Below, in pieces: positions 1-5,226 of a DNA stretch of 5,226 bases. Within the stretch, counting starts at the first letter, position 1. Each line of letters starts with the position of its first letter. A model generated the notes under the pieces. The model searched no databases. It had not been told where the DNA came from and saw only the letters and a program-made list of their open reading frames with translations. Where the stretch lies: the NCBI GenBank assembly GCA_030039695.1, contig JASHVB010000540.1, positions 1-5,226 of the forward strand, given 5' to 3'. The DNA comes from Acetobacteraceae bacterium. GTDB taxonomy: Bacteria; Pseudomonadota; Alphaproteobacteria; Acetobacterales; Acetobacteraceae. The translations under genes were made by a program, and so were the position numbers.

Positions 1-521
1 ATGGTGCCGCCGACCAGCGTCACGACGCAGGTGAAGGTGAAGAAGAACCCGGGATCCGGCACGGCCGGACCGTACGTGCCGTGCATGCTCTGCAGTCCGA
101 TCGCGATGCCGTAGGACTGGAACATCGCGATGACCACGGTCAGATAGCGGGTGTACTGGTTGAGCTTCTTCCTTCCCTGCTCTCCCTCCTTTTTAAGTTG
201 TTCCCACGATGGAATGGCGGCCGACATCAACTGCGTGATGATGCTGGCGCTGATGTACGGCATGATATTGAGCGCAAACACCGTGAGCCGCCGCAGCGCA
301 CCGCCGGTGAACATGTCGAACATCCCCAGGATGCCGCCACCGTGCTGTTGCAGCATTTCGCTCATCACCGAGGGATCGACGCCGGGGATCGGGATGTAGG
401 TGCCGAGCCGGTAGACGATCAGCGCGCCGAGCGTGAACCAGATGCGCTTCTTGAGCTCGGTCGCTTTGGAGAACACGCCGAGACTCAGATTTGCTGCAAT
501 TTGTTCGGCAGCAGACGCCAT
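1..521 (-). CDS. secY: Protein translocase subunit SecY, N-terminal part (runs off left edge)
   Basis: SecY is the channel-forming subunit of the inner-membrane SecYEG translocon, which threads unfolded proteins through or into the membrane. The first 173 codons are present and the gene is cut by the left edge. Residues 1-25 are a cytosolic leader (MASAAEQIAANLSLGVFSKA, then TELKKR). The first membrane segment is about 26-46 (IWFTLGALIVYRLGTYIPIPG). The plug and second-segment region is about 61-99, including GGALRRLTVFALNIMPYISA and ITQLM. The conserved cytosolic stretch GEQGRKKLNQYTRYLTV is at 113-129, and further hydrophobic segments lie around 127-143 and 159-172. The ATG at 521 has a GAGGG ribosome-binding site 8 nt upstream and matches the usual alphaproteobacterial start. 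SecY is the usual gene after rplO in spc operons, but here a 166-nt gap separates it from rplO, unlike the tight junctions elsewhere. No frameshift is visible in the part present. Confidence 0.97.
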   Translation of the reverse strand, partial: MASAAEQIAANLSLGVFSKATELKKRIWFTLGALIVYRLGTYIPIPGVDPSVMSEMLQQHGGGILGMFDMFTGGALRRLTVFALNIMPYISASIITQLMSAAIPSWEQLKKEGEQGRKKLNQYTRYLTVVIAMFQSYGIAIGLQSMHGTYGPAVPDPGFFFTFTCVVTLVGGT

Positions 522-687
522 GGGAGGGTCCCTCGTGAGGTGGCCGACCGTTCTACACCTCTCCTGCCTGCGGCGGGAGAGGTCGGCGCGCAGCACAGGG
601 TGTCGGGCGGAACGCAGCGGCGGAGCAGCCGTGGACGCTCATCCCCAGTGCCGCAGCGTCTCGGCGTCTGCCGCTAGACGGGAAAGG
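522..687 (-). other. rplO-secY intergenic spacer, 166 nt, unusually long
   Basis: This is the only sizeable non-coding stretch in the window; other junctions are 57 nt or less and most are under 15 nt. It holds a nested inverted repeat (543-587, listed separately), an alternative 6-bp inverted repeat (537-542 with 556-561), and a small 5-bp hairpin just after the rplO stop (CGTCT at 665-669, AGACG at 676-680, 6-nt loop). I see no convincing sigma-70-type promoter, and no stem followed by a T-run on the transcribed strand. The secY ribosome-binding site (GAGGG, 530-534) lies at its secY-proximal end. Whether secY has its own promoter here cannot be decided from the sequence. Confidence 0.85.
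543..587. repeat. Nested inverted repeat, possible dispersed palindromic intergenic element
   Basis: On the plus strand the arms at 558-568 (CCTCTCCTGCC) and 572-582 (GGCGGGAGAGG) form an 11-bp stem with one G-T wobble (565/575) and a 3-nt loop TGC. On the transcribed minus strand the wobble becomes an A-C mismatch, leaving 7 bp plus 3 bp. An outer 5-bp stem pairs GCCGA (543-547) with TCGGC (583-587), with 10 unpaired bases on one side only. No T-run follows on either strand, so it does not look like an intrinsic terminator. The core (CCTCTCC, GGAGAGG, then TCGGCGCGCAGC) resembles, from memory, palindromic repeats scattered between genes in GC-rich proteobacterial genomes. Repetition in this genome cannot be tested from one copy. 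Confidence 0.6.
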
Positions 688-1173
688 TCAACCGGCGGTC
701 TCCGTCTGCTTCGGCGCCACCGTCGTGGTCACTGTCCCACCCGCCTTCTCGACCGCAGCTTTCGCCGACGCCGACGCGCCGGACACGGTGATCCGCACCG
801 CCCGGGTGATCTCGCCCTTGGCGAGCAAGCGCACGCCGTCCAGTCGGCCACGCACCAGGCCCGCCGCGCTCAGCGTTGCCTCGGTGATCTCCCTGCCGGC
901 GTCGATCTTGCCGGCCGCGATCGCCGCCTCCAGCGCGCCGAGGTTCAGCGGCGTGTACTCCTTGCGGAACAGGTTTCTGAACCCGCGTTTCGGCAGGCGG
1001 CGGTAGATCGGCATCTGCCCGCCCTCGAAGCCGTTGATCGCGACGCCGGTGCGGGCCAACTGGCCCTTCACGCCCTTGCCGGATGTCTTGCCTTTGCCCG
1101 ACCCAATCCCCCGGCCGAGCCGTTTCGACTTCAGCCGCGCGCCCGGATTGTCGCGCAGTTCATTGAGCTTCAT
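688..1173 (-). CDS. rplO: 50S ribosomal protein L15
   Basis: L15 is a late-assembly protein of the large ribosomal subunit with a long basic N-terminal extension that threads into 23S rRNA. The 161-residue product shows the expected Gly/Lys/Arg-rich N-terminal region ([20 protein letters not shown], residues 20-39) and the conserved [18 protein letters not shown] stretch at 48-65. A globular C-terminal domain follows (LNLGALEAA, then the LLAKGEI and [19 protein letters not shown] regions), ending in a variable Thr-rich tail. The ATG at 1173 is separated from the rpmD stop by one base (TGACATG), so translation is probably coupled; a GGAGGAG site lies 10 nt upstream inside rpmD. The length is somewhat above the roughly 145 residues of the E. 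coli protein, as is common in alphaproteobacteria. It is followed by the long spacer before secY. Confidence 0.97.
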   Translation of the reverse strand: MKLNELRDNPGARLKSKRLGRGIGSGKGKTSGKGVKGQLARTGVAINGFEGGQMPIYRRLPKRGFRNLFRKEYTPLNLGALEAAIAAGKIDAGREITEATLSAAGLVRGRLDGVRLLAKGEITRAVRITVSGASASAKAAVEKAGGTVTTTVAPKQTETAG

Positions 1174-1174
1174 G

Positions 1175-1357
1175 TCAGGACAGCTCCTCCACCTTCACCA
1201 GGTGGGCCACCTTGCGGATCATGCCGCGTATCGCGGGCGTATCGACCAGCTCGCGTGTCCGCTGCATCTTGTTCAGCCCGAGGCCGATCAGCGTCTCCTT
1301 CTGCCCCGGCTTGCGGCCGGCTGGAGACGCGGTCTGCGTCACGCGTACCTTAGGCAC
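1175..1357 (-). CDS. rpmD: 50S ribosomal protein L30
   Basis: L30 is a small protein of the large subunit; it is encoded between S5 and L15 in spc operons. The 60-residue product reads [20 protein letters not shown], then [20 protein letters not shown], then [20 protein letters not shown]. The family features are the opening KVRVTQ strand, the LIGLGLNKM(Q)R turn and the [16 protein letters not shown] helix-strand. The length is typical (about 58-64). The start is GTG at 1357, inside the end of rpsE: the two genes overlap by 8 nt in different frames. A strong GGAGG site (1364-1368) lies 6 nt upstream within the last rpsE codons. No in-frame ATG could serve as a sensible start, because the next Met is residue 31. 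The same frame stays open upstream of the GTG, but that part is the out-of-frame shadow of rpsE. Confidence 0.95.
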   Translation of the reverse strand: MPKVRVTQTASPAGRKPGQKETLIGLGLNKMQRTRELVDTPAIRGMIRKVAHLVKVEELS

Positions 1358-1943
1358 TGGCGCCCTCCTCCGGCTGGGCCGGCGCGGCGTCGCGACGCTG
1401 GAACAACTCGGCGACCTTCTTGCCGCGCCGCGTCGCAACCGAGCGCGGTGAGGCGCAGCGATGCAGCGCGTCGAACGTCGCCTTAACCATGTTGTGCGGA
1501 TTGCGGCTGCCGAGGCTCTTGGCAACCACATCGCCGATGCCCAGGGTCTCGAATACCGCGCGCAGCGGACCGCCGGCGATGATGCCGGTGCCGGCCACCG
1601 CGGTGCGCAGCACCACCTTCCCGGCGCCGAAGCGGCCCTCCACGTCATGGTGCAGCGTGCGGCCCTCTTTCATCGGCACGCGGATCATGCCGCGCTTGGC
1701 ACGCTCTGTCGCCTTGCGGATCGCCTCCGGCACCTCGCGCGCCTTGCCGTGACCCCAGCCGACGCGGCCCTTTTGGTCGCCGGCAACGACAAGGGCGGCG
1801 AACGCGAAGCGGCGCCCGCCCTTCACCACCTTGGCGACACGGTTGATGGTGACGAGCTTGTCGATCAGGCCGTCATCGGCGTCGCGTTCGCGCTCGCGTT
1901 CCCGATCGCGCGACCGCCCGCCTTCCCTTGGTTCACGTGCCAC
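1350..1943 (-). CDS. rpsE: 30S ribosomal protein S5
   Basis: S5 sits on the solvent side of the small subunit near the mRNA entry path and contributes to decoding accuracy. The 197-residue product has a charged N-terminal tail (residues 1-25, with alternating Arg and Glu/Asp at 12-21). The dsRBD-like domain follows, with [20 protein letters not shown] at 34-53 and [20 protein letters not shown] nearby. The C-terminal domain contains [19 protein letters not shown] and the [18 protein letters not shown] stretch. The loop with VKGGR that lies near the spectinomycin site is present and undeleted. The start is GTG at 1943, giving VAREPREGG (Met in vivo); AGGAGA lies 7 nt upstream and overlaps the rplR stop. 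E. coli S5 is 167 residues; the excess is the N-terminal tail and an Ala/Pro/Glu-rich C-terminal tail, both usual places for variation. Its 3' end overlaps rpmD by 8 nt. Confidence 0.97.
   Translation of the reverse strand: MAREPREGGRSRDRERERERDADDGLIDKLVTINRVAKVVKGGRRFAFAALVVAGDQKGRVGWGHGKAREVPEAIRKATERAKRGMIRVPMKEGRTLHHDVEGRFGAGKVVLRTAVAGTGIIAGGPLRAVFETLGIGDVVAKSLGSRNPHNMVKATFDALHRCASPRSVATRRGKKVAELFQRRDAAPAQPEEGASA
1881..1910 (-). repeat. Short CGCGAR-type hexanucleotide repeat inside rpsE
   Basis: Codons 12-21 of rpsE alternate Arg with Asp or Glu ([10 protein letters not shown]), written largely as repeats of CGC followed by GAA, GAG, GAT or GAC (one Arg is CGG). It is an imperfect hexanucleotide tandem repeat of about five units within the disordered N-terminal tail. 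Unit-number changes would stay in frame, adding or removing Arg-acidic pairs. Confidence 0.7.
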
Positions 1944-1950
1944 GTTTGTA

Positions 1951-1956
1951 TCTCCT
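1951..1956 (-). promoter_or_regulatory. Ribosome-binding site deciding the rpsE GTG start
   Basis: AGGAGA lies 7 nt upstream of the GTG at 1943 and is interleaved with the rplR stop (TGAGGAGA). This supports a GTG start for S5 and coupling of rpsE translation to rplR. Confidence 0.8.
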
Positions 1957-2318
1957 CAGAACGCGAGCCCGCCTTCCCGGGCGGCGTCGGCCAGCGCCTT
2001 AACGCGGCCGTGGTACAGATAAGACCCGCGGTCGAACACCACGTCCTTGATGCCAGCTGCCAATGCGCGCTCGGCCACCAGCTTGCCGACCGCGGCCGCG
2101 GCCGCCTTGTCGGCGCCGGTCTTCAGCATGGCGCGCAACGCCTTGTCGAGCGTCGACGCCGCCGCGATCGTGCGGCCCTGGCTGTCGTCAATCACCTGCG
2201 CATAGATGTTCTTGCCCGAGCGGAACACCGACAGGCGTGGCCGTCCGCTCGACTTGCGGCGCAACTGGAAACGCAGACGCTGACGCCGACGCTCCCGCAT
2301 GTCCTGCAACGCGCTCAT
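1956..2318 (-). CDS. rplR: 50S ribosomal protein L18
   Basis: L18 binds 5S rRNA and, with L5, anchors the 5S particle in the central protuberance of the large subunit. The 120-residue product has a basic N-terminal tail ([17 protein letters not shown], residues 7-23), the conserved [20 protein letters not shown] strand region at 26-45 and [10 protein letters not shown] at 50-59. The C-terminal signature [20 protein letters not shown] (95-114) leads into EGGLAF. The length fits the family. Ser99 stands where many bacterial L18 proteins have Gly, a mild variation. The ATG at 2318 follows the rplF stop after one base (TAATATG). The local ribosome-binding site is weak (AAGAAG within the Lys-rich end of rplF), so re-initiation by ribosomes finishing rplF is likely. 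Confidence 0.97.
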   Translation of the reverse strand: MSALQDMRERRRQRLRFQLRRKSSGRPRLSVFRSGKNIYAQVIDDSQGRTIAAASTLDKALRAMLKTGADKAAAAAVGKLVAERALAAGIKDVVFDRGSYLYHGRVKALADAAREGGLAF

Positions 2319-2319
2319 A

Positions 2320-2853
2320 TTACTTCTTCTTGCCTTCCTTGCGCCGGATCTGTTCGTCAGCGTAACGCACGCCTTTGCCCTTGTATGGCTCGGGCGGACG
2401 GAAGCCGCGGATTTCCGCCGCGACTTGGCCGACCAGGCGTTTGTCGACGCCTTCCACCTTGATCGCGGTTGGCCGCTCGCAGGTTACCTTGATCCCATCC
2501 GGGATCGGGAACACCACCGGATGCGAAAAACCGAGGTTCAGCTCCAGATTCTTGCCGGCGACCGCGGCGCGATAGCCGGTGCCGGTGATCTCCATCGACT
2601 TCGAATAACCCTGCGAGACGCCGTGCACCATACAGGCTATCAGCGCCCGCGTGGTACCCCACATCCTGCGCGACTGCCGCTCCTCGCTCTTCGGCGCGAC
2701 AACCACCTTGTTGCCTTCGATTTTGGTTTCCACCAGCTCCGACAACGGCATTTTCAGCTCGCCCAGCCGCCCCTTGGCAGACAGGATGTTGCCGGCAATC
2801 GCCACCTGCACGCCCTGCGGCAGCTCCACCGGATATTTGCCGACGCGCGACAT
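2320..2853 (-). CDS. rplF: 50S ribosomal protein L6
   Basis: L6 lies near the base of the L7/L12 stalk and the sarcin-ricin loop, close to the factor-binding site. The 177-residue product begins [20 protein letters not shown] and shows two related domains, about 1-82 and 83-177. The first contains the [10 protein letters not shown] and [16 protein letters not shown] regions. The second contains [36 protein letters not shown] and the signature [20 protein letters not shown], followed by the basic end RRKEGKKK. The length is exactly as expected for the family. The ATG at 2853 has GGAGAGG (2860-2866) 6 nt upstream, in a 14-nt gap after rpsH. The gap to rplR downstream is one base. Confidence 0.98.
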   Translation of the reverse strand: MSRVGKYPVELPQGVQVAIAGNILSAKGRLGELKMPLSELVETKIEGNKVVVAPKSEERQSRRMWGTTRALIACMVHGVSQGYSKSMEITGTGYRAAVAGKNLELNLGFSHPVVFPIPDGIKVTCERPTAIKVEGVDKRLVGQVAAEIRGFRPPEPYKGKGVRYADEQIRRKEGKKK

Positions 2854-2867
2854 CGCTCGCCTCTCCG

Positions 2868-3266
2868 TCAGAACACGCGGCAGAGGACTTCGCCGCCGAC
2901 ATTGGCGGCGCGAGCCTCGGCATCGCTCAACACGCCTCGCGGCGTGGACAGGATGGAGACGCCGAGGCCGGCATAGACCCGCGGCAGCTCCTTGATCTTC
3001 GAATACACGCGCCGGCCCGGCTTGGAGACCCGGTGGATTTCTTTGATCACCGGCTCACCCTCGTTGTACTTCAGCTCGATGCGAAGCTGCGAAACCCCAG
3101 GTCGCAGCTCTTCAGCCGCGAAGCCGCGGATGAAGCCTTCACGCCTCAGCACGTCCAAGACGTTGGCCCGCAGCTTCGACGCCGGCGCCACGCACGTCGA
3201 GTGACGCGCGCGCTGTGCGTTGCGGATCCGTGTCAGCATATCCCCCAGGGGATCGGATAACATCAT
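2868..3266 (-). CDS. rpsH: 30S ribosomal protein S8
   Basis: S8 is a primary 16S rRNA-binding protein (helix 21) of the small subunit. In E. coli it also represses the spc operon by binding the mRNA around the rplE start. The 132-residue product has the N-terminal [20 protein letters not shown] (3-22), the central [19 protein letters not shown] and [20 protein letters not shown] regions, and the conserved C-terminal rRNA-binding [12 protein letters not shown] and [10 protein letters not shown]. The length fits the family. Two adjacent ATG codons occur (3266 and 3263). The first is preferred because AGGGG lies 8 nt upstream, directly after the rpsN TAA, but a start one codon later cannot be excluded. 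The gap to rpsN is 12 nt. Whether S8 acts as a repressor here is inference from E. coli. Confidence 0.98.
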   Translation of the reverse strand: MMLSDPLGDMLTRIRNAQRARHSTCVAPASKLRANVLDVLRREGFIRGFAAEELRPGVSQLRIELKYNEGEPVIKEIHRVSKPGRRVYSKIKELPRVYAGLGVSILSTPRGVLSDAEARAANVGGEVLCRVF

Positions 3267-3278
3267 CGCCGTGTCCCC

Positions 3279-3584
3279 TTACCAGCTCGCCTTGACCATC
3301 CCGGGAATCTGCCCCTCGCTCGCCAGCTCGCGCAGCTTGATGCGGCACAGCTTGAACTTGCGATAATTGCCGCGCGAACGGCCGGTCAGCTCACAGCGCA
3401 GGCGCACGCGCACCGCCGCGCCGTTGCGCGGCAACTGCGCCAGCTTCAGCGTCGCCGTAAAGCGATCCTCGACCGGCAGTGAGCGGTCATGCACGATCTT
3501 GCGCAGCGCGTCGCGTTTCGCTTTGTCGCGCAGCGCCTTGTGCTCGCGCATCGCATTCCGGTTGACCTGAGACGTTTTGGCCAT
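3279..3584 (-). CDS. rpsN: 30S ribosomal protein S14, long zinc-free type
   Basis: S14 binds the 3' major domain of 16S rRNA in the head of the small subunit. The 101-residue product begins [20 protein letters not shown] and ends with the signature [20 protein letters not shown] followed by [19 protein letters not shown]. Only two Cys are present (64 and 80) and there is no pair of CxxC motifs, so this is the long zinc-independent form rather than the short zinc-ribbon form. The ATG at 3584 is chosen because it gives the usual MAKTS start and family length; an in-frame TTG at 3638 would add 18 residues and is rejected. The ribosome-binding site is not ideal: AGAGAG lies close to the ATG and a better GGAGG (3599-3603) lies 14 nt upstream. 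A 57-nt gap separates it from rplE, the longest gap among the ribosomal genes here. Confidence 0.97.
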   Translation of the reverse strand: MAKTSQVNRNAMREHKALRDKAKRDALRKIVHDRSLPVEDRFTATLKLAQLPRNGAAVRVRLRCELTGRSRGNYRKFKLCRIKLRELASEGQIPGMVKASW

Positions 3585-3641
3585 CCTGTCTCTCTTTACC
3601 TCCGGAACCTGTCGGAACCGATCCGACGGTTTTCCCAAAAC
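3585..3641 (-). other. rplE-rpsN intergenic spacer with direct repeat and small hairpin
   Basis: This 57-nt gap contains a direct repeat of CGGAACC on the plus strand (3603-3609 and 3613-3619, 3 nt apart). A 5-bp inverted repeat (GTCGG 3611-3615, CCGAC 3623-3627, 7-nt loop) overlaps the second copy. A GGAGG on the minus strand at 3599-3603 is 14 nt from the rpsN ATG, far for a standard ribosome-binding site. The hairpin is weak, has no T-run and is not a terminator. Its role, if any, is unknown. Confidence 0.6.
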
Positions 3642-4361
3642 TCAGTTTGCGAACGGCAGATCGAAGGCTTTCAGCAGTGCCCTCGCTTCCGCGTCCGTGC
3701 GTGCCGTAGTGACGAACTGGATATCCATCCCGCGCGTGTCGTCCACCCGATCGTAGTTGATCTCGGGGAACACCAATTGCTCGCGCAGCCCCATCGCGAA
3801 ATTGCCCCGCCCGTCAAAGCCCTTGCCGGCAAAGCCACGGAAGTCACGCACGCGCGGCAAGGCGATGGTGATCAGCCGGTCCATGAACTCGTACATCCGC
3901 GCCTTGCGCAGCGTGACCTTGCAGCCGATCGGCAGGCCCTTGCGGATTTTGAAACCGGCGATCGCCTTCTTCGCCAGCGTCTTCACCGGCTTCTGGCCGC
4001 TGATCAGCGTCAGCTCGACAACCGCGTTGTCCAGCTTCTTCTGGTCGCCCGTGGCCTCGCCGACGCCCATGTTAATAACGATCTTCTCTAGCCGCGGCAC
4101 CTGCATCGGGTTCTTATAATTGAACTCCTGCTGCAGCTTTGTCCGGATCTCCTCGACATACCGCCGTTGCAGCCGCGGCATCTCGGCCGGCGAGGCCGCG
4201 ACCTCCGCGACGCCCGGAGGCGCATCGACGCCACGTGTCGGCGTCGCTTCCGCCGCGCCGCGGCCGCCGCGCGCCTGACCCTTCGGCGCTGGCGCCGCTG
4301 CCTTGCCCCTCGCCGGCGCCTTCGCGGCCGACTTCTTCGAGCCTGTCTTGCTTCCGCTCAT
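3642..4361 (-). CDS. rplE: 50S ribosomal protein L5 with a 60-residue N-terminal extension
   Basis: L5 binds 5S rRNA in the central protuberance and contacts the P-site tRNA and the small-subunit head. Residues 61-239 form a complete L5 of the usual size (179). It begins [20 protein letters not shown] and carries the signature [20 protein letters not shown] from residue 91. Next come [20 protein letters not shown], the [19 protein letters not shown] region, [33 protein letters not shown] and the end DLPFAN. Residues 1-60 are an added low-complexity segment rich in Ala, Gly, Lys, Arg and Pro (10 basic, 4 acidic), with no recognisable domain and probably disordered. The long start is preferred: the ATG at 4361 has GAGAGG 6 nt upstream, 10 nt after the rplX stop, whereas the internal ATG at 4181 has only a poor site. 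Without the extension, rplX and rplE would be separated by about 190 nt, unlike the tight neighbouring junctions. Confidence 0.96.
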   Translation of the reverse strand: MSGSKTGSKKSAAKAPARGKAAAPAPKGQARGGRGAAEATPTRGVDAPPGVAEVAASPAEMPRLQRRYVEEIRTKLQQEFNYKNPMQVPRLEKIVINMGVGEATGDQKKLDNAVVELTLISGQKPVKTLAKKAIAGFKIRKGLPIGCKVTLRKARMYEFMDRLITIALPRVRDFRGFAGKGFDGRGNFAMGLREQLVFPEINYDRVDDTRGMDIQFVTTARTDAEARALLKAFDLPFAN

Positions 4362-4367
4362 GCTGTG

Positions 4368-4373
4368 CCTCTC
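4368..4373 (-). promoter_or_regulatory. Ribosome-binding site deciding the long rplE start
   Basis: GAGAGG lies 6 nt upstream of the ATG at 4361 and overlaps the rplX stop (TGAGAGG). Nothing comparable precedes the internal ATG at 4181, so this site supports translation of the extended L5. In E. coli the S8 repressor binds the mRNA around the rplE start; I could not recognise that structure here. Confidence 0.75.
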
Positions 4374-4701
4374 AGGTCTCGATCACTTCGCCGCTCGCCT
4401 TGGCGAAGCGAACCTTGCGACGCTGCTCACCCTCGCCGATGAAGCGGAACCCGACCTTGGTCGGCTTTTCGCTCTTCGGATCGACCAGCATCAGATTCGA
4501 CAGATGGATCGACGCCTCGCGCCGGATCAGCCCTGCCTCCTGGCCCATACGGGTCTGCTTGACGTGGCGCGTGACCATATTCACGCCCTGCACCAGCGCG
4601 CGGTCGGCCCGGGGGAACACGCGCAGCACCTCGCCGCGAATTCCCTTGTTGACGCCGGTGATCACTTCCACCGTGTCGCCCTTGCGGATACGCGCAGCCA
4701 T
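4372..4701 (-). CDS. rplX: 50S ribosomal protein L24
   Basis: L24 is an early assembly initiator of the large subunit that binds domain I of 23S rRNA near the exit of the peptide tunnel. The 109-residue product begins [20 protein letters not shown], which with [10 protein letters not shown] forms the KOW motif (about residues 5-32). It continues with [15 protein letters not shown], the [19 protein letters not shown] stretch and a [21 protein letters not shown]-terminal part. No zinc-binding Cys is present. The start is ATG at 4701. It gives the standard MAA-R/K-IRKGD opening and sits 10 nt from GGAGG (4712-4716). A GTG two codons earlier (4707) is only 4 nt from that site and is less likely. 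The gap to the rplN stop is 2 nt. Confidence 0.96.
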   Translation of the reverse strand: MAARIRKGDTVEVITGVNKGIRGEVLRVFPRADRALVQGVNMVTRHVKQTRMGQEAGLIRREASIHLSNLMLVDPKSEKPTKVGFRFIGEGEQRRKVRFAKASGEVIET

Positions 4702-4703
4702 GA

Positions 4704-5072
4704 TCACAGCACCTCCGGCGCCAGCGACATGATCTTGGTGAACCGGCGCCCGCGCAGTTCGCGAACGACAGGGCCGAAAATGCGCGTCCCGATCGGCTCT
4801 TGCTGCTTGTTGATCAACACGGCCGCGTTGCGGTCGAAGCGGATCGCGCTGCCGTCGGGCCGACGCACGGGGAAGGCCGTGCGCACGATCACTGCCTGGT
4901 GCACGTCGCCCTTCTTCACCTTGCCGCGCGGTATCGCCTCTTTCACCGACACGACAATCACATCGCCGACCGACGCCGTCTTACGCTTCGAGCCGCCCAG
5001 CACCTTGATGCATTGCACGCGGCGCGCGCCGGAGTTGTCGGCCACTTCCAGATTGGTCTCTACACCGATCAT
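4704..5072 (-). CDS. rplN: 50S ribosomal protein L14
   Basis: L14 lies at the subunit interface of the 50S, next to L19, and forms intersubunit contacts with 16S rRNA. The 122-residue product has exactly the family length. It begins [20 protein letters not shown] and contains [20 protein letters not shown] (23-42), [15 protein letters not shown] (43-57), [20 protein letters not shown] (78-97) and [20 protein letters not shown] followed by APEVL. All the usual signature stretches are intact. The second to fifth residues (IGVE) differ slightly from the commoner opening with IQ at positions 2-3. The ATG at 5072 overlaps the rpsQ stop by 4 nt (ATGA), a classic coupled junction. The gap to rplX is 2 nt. 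Confidence 0.98.
   Translation of the reverse strand: MIGVETNLEVADNSGARRVQCIKVLGGSKRKTASVGDVIVVSVKEAIPRGKVKKGDVHQAVIVRTAFPVRRPDGSAIRFDRNAAVLINKQQEPIGTRIFGPVVRELRGRRFTKIMSLAPEVL
4712..4716 (-). promoter_or_regulatory. Ribosome-binding site for rplX
   Basis: GGAGG within the last codons of rplN is 10 nt from the ATG at 4701 and only 4 nt from the alternative GTG at 4707. The spacing favours the ATG, agreeing with the conserved MAA-R/K-IRKGD start of L24. Confidence 0.65.
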
Positions 5073-5226
5073 GCCGCGGCTCCTTCAGCCTTGGTGCCGA
5101 GCGCCTCGCCGTTGCGCTCGATCACCAGCCAGGTCTTGCGTTTGCTGATCGGCCGGCATTCCTCGATGCGCACCACATCGCCGACCTTGCACAGATTCGC
5201 CTCGTCATGCGCCGCGTACTTCTTCG
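5069..5226 (-). CDS. rpsQ: 30S ribosomal protein S17, C-terminal part (runs off right edge)
   Basis: S17 is a primary 16S rRNA-binding protein of the small-subunit body with an OB fold. Only the last 51 codons and the stop are in the window; the start lies beyond the right edge. The visible protein reads [20 protein letters not shown], then [20 protein letters not shown], then [11 protein letters not shown]. The KKY-AHDE...C-VGD-V-I-ECRPIS-K--W-V core is the S17 signature. A short Ala/Gly-rich tail follows. The TGA overlaps the rplN ATG by 4 nt. S17 is the usual gene before L14, preceded by L29 in most bacteria. This reading frame was translated by hand from the reverse complement; it is open to the window edge. 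Confidence 0.95.
   Translation of the reverse strand, partial: KKYAAHDEANLCKVGDVVRIEECRPISKRKTWLVIERNGEALGTKAEGAAA

Noticed and set aside
558..582. Intrinsic (rho-independent) terminator between rplO and secY
   Set aside because: The stem is strong, but no T-run follows on either strand, and on the transcribed strand the stem has a mismatch.
522..687. Sigma-70 promoter for secY inside the spacer
   Set aside because: A TAGAAC on the minus strand could be a weak -10, but no reasonable -35 lies 16-18 nt upstream.
433..1353. Long open frame on the plus strand opposite rplO and rpmD
   Set aside because: It is antisense to clear ribosomal genes, its product is Arg/Ala-rich without family features, and long antisense frames are expected in GC-rich coding DNA.
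1790..1850. Spectinomycin-resistance type change in the S5 VKGGR loop
   Set aside because: The loop is complete and looks wild type; no deletion or obvious resistance substitution is visible.
1461..2462. 333-codon open frame on the plus strand opposite rpsE, rplR and part of rplF
   Set aside because: The frame is a GC-driven shadow of three well-identified genes and spans their junctions; no recognisable domain is present.
3585..3638. Upstream TTG start for rpsN adding 18 residues
   Set aside because: The S14 family starts at MAKTS and the length is then 101. The TTG lies 3 nt after the rplE stop and has no suitable ribosome-binding site.
4702..4707. GTG start of rplX at 4707, overlapping rplN
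   Set aside because: It is only 4 nt from GGAGG and would add two residues before the conserved MAA-R/K-IRKGD opening; the ATG at 4701 is better placed.
4303..5148. 281-codon open frame on the plus strand opposite rplX and rplN
   Set aside because: It is antisense to conserved ribosomal proteins and shows no domain or plausible start signal.

Overview
The window is an ordinary, intact stretch of the bacterial spc ribosomal-protein operon. Every gene is on the minus strand, so transcription runs from the right edge to the left. In transcription order the genes are rpsQ (S17, 3' part only), rplN (L14), rplX (L24), rplE (L5), rpsN (S14), rpsH (S8), rplF (L6), rplR (L18), rpsE (S5), rpmD (L30), rplO (L15) and secY (5' part only). 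This is the canonical order, with nothing missing or inserted between rpsQ and rplO.

The DNA is GC-rich. The proteins have an alphaproteobacterial character: SecY begins MASAAEQIAANLSLGVFSKA, S14 is the long zinc-free 101-residue type, S5 is about 197 residues, and L18 ends with REGGLAF. From remembered family patterns I would guess Rhodospirillales, perhaps Acetobacteraceae, but a database search was not possible and the order-level guess is weak.

Layout: from 5226 down to 688 the genes are packed tightly. Junctions are overlaps (4 nt rpsQ/rplN, 8 nt rpsE/rpmD) or gaps of 1 to 14 nt, and stop codons often lie in or next to the next gene's Shine-Dalgarno sequence, which suggests translational coupling. 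There are two exceptions. The rplE-rpsN gap is 57 nt and holds a short direct repeat and a small hairpin. The rplO-secY gap is 166 nt and holds a nested inverted repeat resembling a dispersed palindromic intergenic element. I see no promoter, intrinsic terminator, RNA gene, insertion sequence or CRISPR array. Transcription presumably enters from the S10/spc region beyond the right edge.

The products build both ribosomal subunits (S17, S14, S8 and S5 in the 30S; L14, L24, L5, L6, L18, L30 and L15 in the 50S). SecY is the membrane channel that exports proteins emerging from those ribosomes. I found no undescribed biological system. The points worth a second look are the repeat-like insert before secY, a 60-residue Ala/Lys/Pro-rich N-terminal extension on L5, and a short Arg/acidic hexanucleotide repeat at the start of rpsE.
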